A stretch of 64,000 nucleotides of DNA from Salinilacihabitans rarus (GTDB lineage: Archaea > Halobacteriota > Halobacteria > Halobacteriales > Natrialbaceae). Both the position numbers and the translations under genes were made by a program. The notes below the pieces were generated by a model. That model saw only the letters and a list, made by a program, of their open reading frames with translations, was not told where the DNA came from and did not search any database. Positions 7,959-17,317 of this stretch are shown here, piece after piece. Location: contig NZ_CP100762.1 of assembly GCF_024296665.1 (NCBI RefSeq), forward strand, positions 992,001 to 1,056,000, in the 5' to 3' direction. The number at the start of each line of letters is the position of its first letter. The first letter of the stretch is position 1.

Positions 7959-8273
7959 ATGAGCGTCCAGCCATCCGTCCCGACCGTCGAGAACGACTCG
8001 CTCGAGGACCGCCTCTACACCGTCAAGTACGACGACCCCGGCGACTCCCACCTCGACGTGAAGGTGCCCAACATCTGCGAGGAGAAGTGTACGACCGACG
8101 ACTGCATCCAGGTCTGCCCGGCGAACGTCTGGCGCGAGGGCGAGGACGGCGTCCCCTCGATCGCCTACGAGAACTGCCTCGAGTGTGGCAGTTGCCGCTG
8201 GGCCTGCCCCTACGACAACGTCAGCTGGGAGTACCCGACCCGCGGGGCGGGGGTCACCTACAAGCACGGCTGA
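7959..8273 (+). CDS. fixX: FixX-type ferredoxin
   Basis: This 104-residue ferredoxin-like protein closes the fix operon. It has CEEKCTTDDCIQVCP (first cysteine group) and CLECGSCRWACP (second group), the second being a canonical [4Fe-4S] CxxCxxCxxxCP motif. The first group has altered spacing, so one intact [4Fe-4S] cluster is most likely, as in FixX and in the iron-sulfur domain of ETF-quinone oxidoreductase. The typical C-terminus WEYPTRGAGVTYKHG is present. It is expected to bind FixC and relay electrons to quinone. Confidence 0.92.
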   Translation: MSVQPSVPTVENDSLEDRLYTVKYDDPGDSHLDVKVPNICEEKCTTDDCIQVCPANVWREGEDGVPSIAYENCLECGSCRWACPYDNVSWEYPTRGAGVTYKHG

Positions 8274-8383
8274 CACGCCCCGTCTCGTCGGCGCGGATCG
8301 TCCGGACGGCGGACGTGGTGACACGTTATCACGTGGCGGGAATCGCTACTGCGTACTTTTCTCCCGGCCTCGTACTCGGGACC

Positions 8384-8392
8384 GAGGTGTGA
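8384..8392 (+). promoter_or_regulatory. Shine-Dalgarno-like site for the GTG-started stress protein
   Basis: GAGGTGTGA at 8384-8392 resembles the anti-16S sequence GGAGGTGA and lies about 6 bases before the GTG at 8396. A TATA-like box (tactttt, about 8354-8360) would place the transcript start near 8383. This is one of the few genes here that looks led rather than leaderless, and the site helps fix the GTG start. Confidence 0.4.
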
Positions 8393-8395
8393 CCC

Positions 8396-8998
8396 GTGTA
8401 TCAGGACGTACTCGTTCCGACGGACGGCAGTGACGGCACCGCGCGGGCGATCGACCACGGCGTGAATCTCGCGCGGGCGTTCGACGCGACGATCCACGCG
8501 CTCTCGGTCGTCGAGGACGACGCGGACGCCTCGACGACCGGACGGGCGGCGACCCGGGCGGTCGAGCGGGTCGCCGACGAGGCGACCGCGGCCGGCGTCG
8601 ACGTCGTCACGGCGACCAGACCGGGCACCCCCCACGAGGAGATTCTGGCGTACGCCGACGAGAACGACGTCGACCTGACCGTCATGGGGACCCACGGGCG
8701 GACCGGCGTCGACCGCCTCGTGATCGGCAGCGTCACCGAACGCGTCGTCAGGAACGCCGAGATCCCCGTCCTCACGATCCGGATGCGCGAGGAGCTTCGG
8801 GTCCGCGACGCCGAGGCGGCCGAGGAGATCGCGACCGGGGCGATCGAGGACGCCGGCTACGGGCCGGTCGAGTCGCTCTCGGAGCCGTACCGGACGAGCG
8901 CCTCGTGGATCGTCCCGGCCGAGACCGACGCCGGGGCGGTCCACGTCCACGTCGACGCCGTCGACGGCGACGCCCGCGTCGCGAGGCTCGACCGCTGA
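8396..8998 (+). CDS. Universal stress protein with C-terminal extension
   Basis: This gene predicts a 200-residue UspA-family protein with a GTG start. Residues 1-130 form the Usp fold: VLVPTDGSDGTARAIDHG at the N-terminus and the ATP-binding motif MGTHGRTGVDRLVIGSVTERVVRNAEIPVL. After it comes a roughly 65-residue extension ending SWIVPAETDAGAVHVHVDAVDGDARVARLDR, which is shared with the stress protein at 35957-36583 and looks like a small beta-rich PepSY-like module. Usp proteins bind ATP or AMP and act in stress signalling; the specific role here is unknown. It converges on the CARDB-repeat gene. Confidence 0.88.
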   Translation: MYQDVLVPTDGSDGTARAIDHGVNLARAFDATIHALSVVEDDADASTTGRAATRAVERVADEATAAGVDVVTATRPGTPHEEILAYADENDVDLTVMGTHGRTGVDRLVIGSVTERVVRNAEIPVLTIRMREELRVRDAEAAEEIATGAIEDAGYGPVESLSEPYRTSASWIVPAETDAGAVHVHVDAVDGDARVARLDR

Positions 8999-9076
8999 GC
9001 GCCCGGCCACGCCGAACACTCGACGGACTGGGGTGGGGCCGCACGCGGCGGACGCGGCCGGCGAGACGCCGGGCCG

Positions 9077-12000
9077 TCAGCCCCGGAGCCCGAACGCGGC
9101 GCTCGCGTTGTCGTCCGCGTCGTCCGATCCCGTCGCCGCCGCGGATTCGTCGGCCGTGGACTCCGCCGTCGCGTCGTCGCTTCCCGATCCCGTCCCACCG
9201 TCCGTCTCCGTCCCCTCGTCGGCCGACTCCGCGTCGGAGCCGTCGGTACCGCCGCCGTCCGCGGCGTCGTCTCCGTCTTCGCCGTCGACCGACTCGTCTT
9301 CCTGCGCCGTCGTCTCGTCTCTGGCGTCGGCCTCGTCTCCACCTTCGTCGGCCGGGTGCTCGTCCTCGGTCCCGTCGCCCCGCCCGAGCACCTCGACGGT
9401 CCGCTCGTCGGCGTCGTCCCCGGTCCGGACGGTCACGGGGAACCGGACCCGCGTCCGGACGGGGTAGGTCTCGTAGCCGAGCGCGACGGCCAGCGTCTCG
9501 CCGCCGCCGACGGTGACCGTCTCCGCATCCACCACCTCGCCGTCGACGACCAGTTCGACGTTCCGGGTCGTCGCCGCGGCCTCCGCATTTTCGAGGTCGG
9601 CCACGACTTCGAGAGACTCTCCGCCGACGACCGGGTCGTTCGCCTCGACGATCGAGACGGTCAGGTCGCCCCCGTCGAGGTAGTCGCCCGCGGGGGCGGT
9701 CGCGGCGCGGAGCGTCTCGTCGTGGCCGAACCGCGCGAGGTCGACGACCCACGCCAGTCGCTCGTCGGCGTGCTCGGGCGTCCACTCGACGGCGAACTCG
9801 TGGGTCCCCGGTTCGAGTTCGCCCGGCGGGTCGTCGTCGGTCCCCCCCTCGAACTCTCCCGGCGCGAACAGCGACGCGTCGTTGGGATTCTCGTAGGCGA
9901 AGGTCACCGCGAGCGATCCCGATCCGGTCGGGGCCACGTCGGTGACGGCGACCTCGGGCCGGTCCGGCCGGATCGCGTCCTCGCAGTCGTGGGGGTTGGG
10001 GTGGTTGTAGTCGCGGCCCACCCCGGCGTCCGGGGTGCGGATGCCGACGATAGCGGTCCCGAACCGGCCGTAGTCGCCGACGGTGACGGTCGCGCCGTGG
10101 GGCGCTTCCGAGACGCCGCGCTCGTTGCCGACCTCGAAGACGACCGTCCCACGCAGCGGCGCGGAGACGTGATCGCCGACCGTGAGCAGGTCCTCGCGGA
10201 TGGTGTCGCCGAAGCCGCCGCTGTCGTAGAAGCCCGTACTCGCCGAGACGGTCTCGCCGTCCTCGAACGTCCCCGTGACCGCCGCGCGCTCGCAACTCTC
10301 GAACTCGACGTCCGGTTCGCGGTCGCCGTCGTCGGCGAACACCTCGACGGTCCGCTCGTCGGCGGCGTCCCCGGTCCGGACGGTCACGGGGAACTCGACG
10401 TCGCGCTCGACGGGGTACGTTTCGTACCCCAACTCGACCGTCTCGGTTCCGCCGGCCTCGACGTCGACCGTCTCGGCGTCGGCCACCTGATCGCCGGTCA
10501 GCAGGCTGACCTCGCGGGTGACGTCCTCCTCGCCCGCGTTCTCGAGGGCGGCGACGACCGCGAGGAACTCGCCGGCGAAGACCGGCGCGTTCGTCTCGCG
10601 GATCGACACGCTCACCGGCGGCACCTCGTCGGCGTAGACGCGGACGGTCCGCCGGTCGGCGTCGCCGTCGACCTCCGCGCGGAGGGGGAACTCGACGTCC
10701 GTCCGGACGGGGTAGGTCTCGTAGCCCAGTTCGACCGTCCGCGTCTCGCCGGGTTCGAGCGTGACCGTCTCGCCGTCGACCCGGTCGCCGGCGACGAGGT
10801 GGACCTCGCGCGTGACGGTCGCCTCGCCCTCGTGTTCGACGTCGACGACCGCGTCGAGGCGCTCGCCGGCGAGGACCGGATCGTTCGTCTCGCGGATCGT
10901 CACCGACGTCGCGCCGACGCCGTCGGCGAACACCTGTACCGTCCGGCTGTCGGCGTCCGCCTCGCCCGCGACGCGGACGGGGAACTCGACGTCCGTCCGG
11001 ACGGGATAGGTCTCGTAGCCCAACTCGACGGTCTCCGTCCCGCCCGCGTCGACGGCGACCGTCTCGGCGTCGACCACCTCGTCGCCGACCTCGAGGCGGA
11101 GTTCCTCCGCGACGTCTGCGGCGCCCTCGTTGTCGAGCGCGGCGAGAACTTCGAGGCGGGCGCCCGCCTCGACCGGGTCGTTCGCTTCGAGGATCCGCAC
11201 CCGCGTCCCCTCGCGGTCGAGGGCGACGGTCCACGGCGCGTCGCGTGCGACGCGGCCGTCAGCGGTGACGACCCACAGTTCGACGGGACAGCGGTGACAC
11301 AGCGAGGCGGCGTCGAGCGTGGCGGTGTCCTGGTACCCCTCGACGTCCGACACCCCGAGGACGACGTCGGCGTGGCCCAGCCACCAGACGACGCGGTCGA
11401 GCGCCCCCTCGGTGTCGGTGACGTCGGCCGCCAGTTCGACCGGTTCGTCGCTCGCGACTGCGAGCGTCCCCGGGTTCGGGTGGACGGCCTCGATGGCGGG
11501 GTCGCCGGTGACCTCGACGGTCCAGCGCGCCGTGTAGGTTCCCTCGTCCCCGACGACGCTCGCGGCGACGGTGTAGACCCCCTCGGACTCGAACGCGTAC
11601 CGCCAGTGGTCGGCCCCCACCGCCACGTAGTACGCCGCGTACCACGGTCCCGACGACCACCCCGCGTACTCGCCGTCGACGTACCAGTGGGTCCGCCCAC
11701 CGTACTCGCCGAGCGCGTCGCCCGCGACCTCGAAGACGACCGGCGTCCCCGGTTCGACGGTCAGTTCGGGGTCGGGGCGGATCGCCTCGCCGTCGAGGTC
11801 GTCCGCCCCTCGAACGACCACCGTCCGTTCGTCGGCGAGGCCCCCCACCTCGACGCGGACGGGGAACTCGACGTCGCGGCGGACCGGGAACGTACGGTGG
11901 CCGAACTCGACCGCTCTCGTCTCGCCGGGGTCGAGCCTCACGATCCGCGTCCCGGCCGACGACTCGCCGCCGACCACGAACGCGAGTTCGGCCTCCAGCC

Positions 12001-12181
12001 TGTCAGACCCCGCGTTGGTTACCTCCGCGACCACCTCGAGGAGTTCGCCGGCGAGGACCGGGTCGTTCGCCTCGACGATTTCGACCCCGAGGTGGTCGAC
12101 CGTGACGTTACCCCCGCTTCCCAGCGTCGCGAGTGCCCCCGCCCCACCACTCAGGCCCAGCAGGTACCGCCGTCGCCGCAT
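9077..12181 (-). CDS. Exported multi-domain protein with five CARDB-like repeats and acidic tail
   Basis: This gene encodes a 1034-residue secreted or surface protein. The N-terminus MRRRRYLLGLSGGAGALATLG is a twin-arginine-type signal. Five repeats of about 95 residues (roughly 30-125, 326-422, 426-519, 523-617 and 840-933) each begin with a variant of EANDPVLAGE and end in ELGYETYPVRTDVEFPV then DERTVEV; they resemble CARDB adhesion modules. Between repeats 1 and 2 are two PKD-like segments (about 131-322) rich in Trp and Tyr (HWYVDGEYAGW). A distinct cysteine-containing domain occupies 618-838. The last 100 residues are a disordered Asp/Glu/Ser/Thr/Gly stretch ending AAFGLRG, without the terminal hydrophobic helix of an archaeosortase-processed protein. 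The binding partner is unknown. The ATG at 12181 follows a good TATA box. Confidence 0.75.
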   Translation of the reverse strand: MRRRRYLLGLSGGAGALATLGSGGNVTVDHLGVEIVEANDPVLAGELLEVVAEVTNAGSDRLEAELAFVVGGESSAGTRIVRLDPGETRAVEFGHRTFPVRRDVEFPVRVEVGGLADERTVVVRGADDLDGEAIRPDPELTVEPGTPVVFEVAGDALGEYGGRTHWYVDGEYAGWSSGPWYAAYYVAVGADHWRYAFESEGVYTVAASVVGDEGTYTARWTVEVTGDPAIEAVHPNPGTLAVASDEPVELAADVTDTEGALDRVVWWLGHADVVLGVSDVEGYQDTATLDAASLCHRCPVELWVVTADGRVARDAPWTVALDREGTRVRILEANDPVEAGARLEVLAALDNEGAADVAEELRLEVGDEVVDAETVAVDAGGTETVELGYETYPVRTDVEFPVRVAGEADADSRTVQVFADGVGATSVTIRETNDPVLAGERLDAVVDVEHEGEATVTREVHLVAGDRVDGETVTLEPGETRTVELGYETYPVRTDVEFPLRAEVDGDADRRTVRVYADEVPPVSVSIRETNAPVFAGEFLAVVAALENAGEEDVTREVSLLTGDQVADAETVDVEAGGTETVELGYETYPVERDVEFPVTVRTGDAADERTVEVFADDGDREPDVEFESCERAAVTGTFEDGETVSASTGFYDSGGFGDTIREDLLTVGDHVSAPLRGTVVFEVGNERGVSEAPHGATVTVGDYGRFGTAIVGIRTPDAGVGRDYNHPNPHDCEDAIRPDRPEVAVTDVAPTGSGSLAVTFAYENPNDASLFAPGEFEGGTDDDPPGELEPGTHEFAVEWTPEHADERLAWVVDLARFGHDETLRAATAPAGDYLDGGDLTVSIVEANDPVVGGESLEVVADLENAEAAATTRNVELVVDGEVVDAETVTVGGGETLAVALGYETYPVRTRVRFPVTVRTGDDADERTVEVLGRGDGTEDEHPADEGGDEADARDETTAQEDESVDGEDGDDAADGGGTDGSDAESADEGTETDGGTGSGSDDATAESTADESAAATGSDDADDNASAAFGLRG
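10331..11206 (-). repeat. Three adjacent internal coding repeats (CARDB-like repeats 2-4)
   Basis: Repeats 2, 3 and 4 of the exported protein lie head to tail with a period of about 290 bases. DNA conservation is highest around the segment encoding ELGYETYP and VEFPV, seen near 10391, 10690 and 10980. More divergent copies are at about 11807-12094 and 9383-9664. The near-identical DNA blocks suggest recent internal duplication or homogenisation. Confidence 0.75.
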
Positions 12182-12231
12182 GAGCGTCGCTACGACGGCC
12201 GCGCCAAATATGTTTCCCACAGATAATGTAA

Positions 12232-12238
12232 ATATAAA
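12232..12238 (-). promoter_or_regulatory. TATA box for the CARDB-repeat gene
   Basis: On the minus strand this AT-rich island reads ctttatattt. It is in the only clearly AT-rich segment of the 233-base divergent region and would start transcription near 12207, about 26 bases before the ATG at 12181. Confidence 0.45.
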
Positions 12239-12320
12239 GTCCCGAGATTGTGAGGGTCGCGACGGGCCGAAACGTCGACGTACGGGCGCCGCAGGCAGCA
12301 TAGACGTGATTCAATCAGCC

Positions 12321-12327
12321 TATATAG
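12321..12327 (+). promoter_or_regulatory. TATA box upstream of acnA and its upstream ORF
   Basis: The sequence tatatag lies 26-32 bases before the ATG at 12353, the normal distance from a haloarchaeal TATA box to a leaderless start. acnA itself begins 62 bases further on, so the upstream frame at 12353-12418 should be the first thing translated. Confidence 0.5.
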
Positions 12328-12352
12328 CCACAGTCACAATCCTCGACGTACT

Positions 12353-12414
12353 ATGATGTGCGATAGGGAGAACGCGATCGTCGAGACGAGCGCCGTCGCC
12401 CAGCGGGGGGAACG

Positions 12415-12418
<4 letters not shown>
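12353..12418 (+). CDS. Upstream ORF / leader peptide coupled to acnA (21 codons)
   Basis: The sequence from ATG ATG at 12353 is open for 21 codons, giving a short charged peptide beginning MMCDRENAIVE and ending AQRGER. Its TGA (12416-12418) overlaps the acnA ATG (12415-12417) as ATGA, the same coupling seen between other genes in this window. The first ATG is at the leaderless distance from the TATA box at 12321-12327. This makes it a good candidate for a leaderless leader peptide that couples or tunes aconitase translation. The single Cys at residue 3 is noteworthy next to an iron-sulfur enzyme gene. No homologue is recognised, and a chance frame remains possible. Confidence 0.45.
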
Positions 12419-15147
<2,729 letters not shown>

Positions 15148-15196
15148 TCCGACCCGGAACGGACCCCTTTTCCCGCCCGCGGTCGAACCGCCGGGC

Positions 15197-15646
15197 ATGA
15201 GCGCGCGCAACAACGTCGCACCCAGCACGCTCGAGGTCGACCTCGTCGACGGCGGCGTCGTCGTCCGCTACCTCGACGGCCGGGAGGCGTTCTACCACGG
15301 CGTTCCCGACCCCGTCGAGGGGGCGGTGCGGACCCCGCCGGGCAAGGAGGTCCACGTGCTGGTCACCGACCCCGACGGCGTCGAGGGCGTGATGACCTAC
15401 GTCAACGACCGCAACACCCACGACGACATCCTCGAGTCGACCGGCGTCGGTCGGGTGATGCTCGACGCGAACGACGAGGAGGAACTGTTCCCCGGCGTGA
15501 CCGTCTCGACGGAGGGGTACTCGATCCGCGTCGAGGCGGACCTCTCGGTCGTCGACGGCCGGGTGTTCGTCTTCGCCGAGGACGAGATGAGCGAACACGC
15601 CTACGAACTGGTCGCGGGCGACGCCGGCGACGGCGACGAGGAGTGA
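15197..15646 (+). CDS. DUF5796-type conserved haloarchaeal protein
   Basis: This gene encodes a 149-residue acidic cytoplasmic protein of a small conserved haloarchaeal family (I believe DUF5796). Recognisable blocks are VVVRYLDGREAFYHGVP, TPPGKEVHVLVTD and TYVNDRNTHDDILESTGVGRV, followed by a beta-rich C-terminus. No function is known and no catalytic pattern is apparent. It sits downstream of acnA, and its TGA overlaps the ATG of the next small gene, so the two are probably co-expressed. Confidence 0.7.
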   Translation: MSARNNVAPSTLEVDLVDGGVVVRYLDGREAFYHGVPDPVEGAVRTPPGKEVHVLVTDPDGVEGVMTYVNDRNTHDDILESTGVGRVMLDANDEEELFPGVTVSTEGYSIRVEADLSVVDGRVFVFAEDEMSEHAYELVAGDAGDGDEE

Positions 15647-15894
15647 TGCCGCTGGGAAAACCGTGGCGCGACCTCGACAGGTCGACGGTCGCCCGCGCGC
15701 CCGACCGCCCCGGCGTCTACGAACTCGGCGACGCCGACGGGACGGTGCTGTCGGTCGACGCGGGCGTCCTCCGGGACGAACTCAAGACGGCGCTGGCCTA
15801 CGGCGACGGCGACCGCGTCCGCTGGGAGGAGGCCCACACCCTCGCGCGGGCGGAAGAACTCGCGGCCGAACACCGCGAGCGCCTCGACTCGTGA
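15646..15894 (+). CDS. Small conserved haloarchaeal protein
   Basis: This gene encodes an 82-residue protein coupled to the preceding gene (TGATG overlap at 15644-15648). It contains RAPDRPGVYELGDADGTVLSVDAG, which resembles the opening strand-turn of GIY-YIG-type domains (the PGVYEL segment), but the rest of that catalytic domain is missing. The C-terminal half is helical and charged (LKTALAYGDGDRVRWEEAHTLARAEELAAEHRERL). Function unknown. It may work with the DUF5796-type protein. Confidence 0.7.
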   Translation: MPLGKPWRDLDRSTVARAPDRPGVYELGDADGTVLSVDAGVLRDELKTALAYGDGDRVRWEEAHTLARAEELAAEHRERLDS

Positions 15895-15895
15895 G

Positions 15896-16029
15896 CTACT
15901 GGATGTAGGTGGGTTCCTCGGCGTCGCAGCGTTCCTCGTGGGCCTCGGCGTCGGCCCGCTCTCGAACAACAGCCCGCAGGCCTCGCACTCGTACCAGGTG
16001 GCCTCGTCCCGCCGGGTCGTGTTCACCAT
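15896..16029 (-). pseudogene. Frameshifted small C2HC zinc-finger gene
   Basis: The minus strand from ATG at 16029 encodes RDEATWYECEACGLLFE, the start of a short haloarchaeal zinc-finger protein with a CxxC pair. The expected ending, DAEAHEERCDAEEPTYIQ then stop, is present but in another frame. Restoring one base near 15958-15961 (between codons for GLLFE and ADAEAHEE) would give one 44-residue protein with CxxC and HxxxxC zinc ligands and the usual spacing. Both halves are intact in sequence, so the change is recent or is a sequencing error. Confidence 0.7.
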
Positions 16030-16074
16030 ACCTGAAAATCGTCTTTCTCCTACCAAAGGCGTTTCTCCGGGGGA

Positions 16075-17187
16075 TCACTCCGACCGCGCGGCCCGCCGAC
16101 GGAGGCGCTCGATCCGCCGCGCGAGCGACGGCTCCGAGGAGAGCCAGTTCCAGGCCGAGTCGTCCCCGGCGTCGAAACCGGCGACCTCGCAGGCCCGCTC
16201 GAACGCGGTCGCCAGCGCCGCCGCCCCCACCCGGTCTGCGGCGCGGTCGTCGGCGCGGAGTCGGAGGCGGCGCGTGAGGGCGAACCCGGCGAGGACGACG
16301 GCAGCGGCCGCCCCGACGCCGACGAGCGTGGGGAGGCCGTCGTACAGCCCCGCCACGAGCGGGACGGCCGCGAGCAGGACCGCCGCGGCCGCCGCCGGCC
16401 GCTCGTACCTGGCGGCCTGTTCGCGGCGGGCGACCAGCAGGGCCGTTAGAGTCCCGTCGTCGAGGGCGTCGAGGGCGGCCGCCGAGACGAACAGGACGCG
16501 GGCGCGGGGCGCGCCGAGCAGGTTCAGGGCGACGTGCCGGTCCCCGCCCTCGACGACGCGGACGCCGCGGACGTCGACGTCGCAGGCGTCGCGGAGTCGC
16601 TCGACGCGCGCCGCCTCGGCGTCGGTCGGCGGGCGCGTTCCCCCGCCGGCGACCAGCACCGAGAGGAACGGGCCGCCGATCCAGAACGCCGGCGCCGCGA
16701 GGGCCAGCACCGCCCCGACGCCGAGCGGGCCGGTCCGGAGCAGCGGCCCCGCGGCGGAGACGACCGCGAAGGCGACGGCGAACAGCGCGGTCAGGTATCG
16801 GAGGTAGCGCCGCCGGGCGGCCGCCGGGTCGTCGACGCCGGGCAGGTCGGGACGCGCCGCGAGCACGCCCGCGACGGCGGCGGTCCCGACGACGCCGGCC
16901 GCGACCCCGCCGACGACGACGGCGACGAGGGCGGCGACCGCGGTCGAGAGGGGGCCGAACCCGAGGTCGACGGCCGACGCGAGCGAACTCCGGTCCGCGT
17001 CGACGACGGCCCACGCGACGACGCCGGGGAGGGCCGCCGCGCCCACCGCCAGCGCGATCAGCCCGCGGACGGCGGTCTCGTCGGCCACGCGACGGGTGAT
17101 CCACCCGACTGCGACGCCGACGACGACGGCGACGAGGGCGGCGAGGCCGATACCGAACGCGAGGAGGACGGCGAGGGCGAGCGACAT
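16075..17187 (-). CDS. M48-like membrane protein lacking zinc ligands
   Basis: This gene encodes a 370-residue integral membrane protein with about four N-terminal helices in residues 1-180, then a soluble part that tracks the HtpX/M48 peptidase layout: LDALDDGTLTALLVARREQAARYE where an HExxH helix normally sits, two more hydrophobic segments, then RLRLRADDRAADRVGAAALATAFER and SLARRIERLRRRA at the C-terminus. Both histidines of HExxH are replaced (REQAA), and the downstream ligand glutamate appears to be lost. It is therefore probably a catalytically inactive M48 relative. The TATA-like tattta near 17213 supports a leaderless start at 17187. Confidence 0.7.
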   Translation of the reverse strand: MSLALAVLLAFGIGLAALVAVVVGVAVGWITRRVADETAVRGLIALAVGAAALPGVVAWAVVDADRSSLASAVDLGFGPLSTAVAALVAVVVGGVAAGVVGTAAVAGVLAARPDLPGVDDPAAARRRYLRYLTALFAVAFAVVSAAGPLLRTGPLGVGAVLALAAPAFWIGGPFLSVLVAGGGTRPPTDAEAARVERLRDACDVDVRGVRVVEGGDRHVALNLLGAPRARVLFVSAAALDALDDGTLTALLVARREQAARYERPAAAAAVLLAAVPLVAGLYDGLPTLVGVGAAAAVVLAGFALTRRLRLRADDRAADRVGAAALATAFERACEVAGFDAGDDSAWNWLSSEPSLARRIERLRRRAARSE

Positions 17188-17317
17188 TCACGCGGCGATT
17201 TCTGTCAATCGAGTAAATAGGTTTCGCGACGCGGGCGGTCGCCGTCCCTCGATCGCTGCCGGCCGGGCGCCGGCGGCAGGAGCAATTCTCAAGGCCCCGG
17301 CGCGGGTACGGGGAGGC

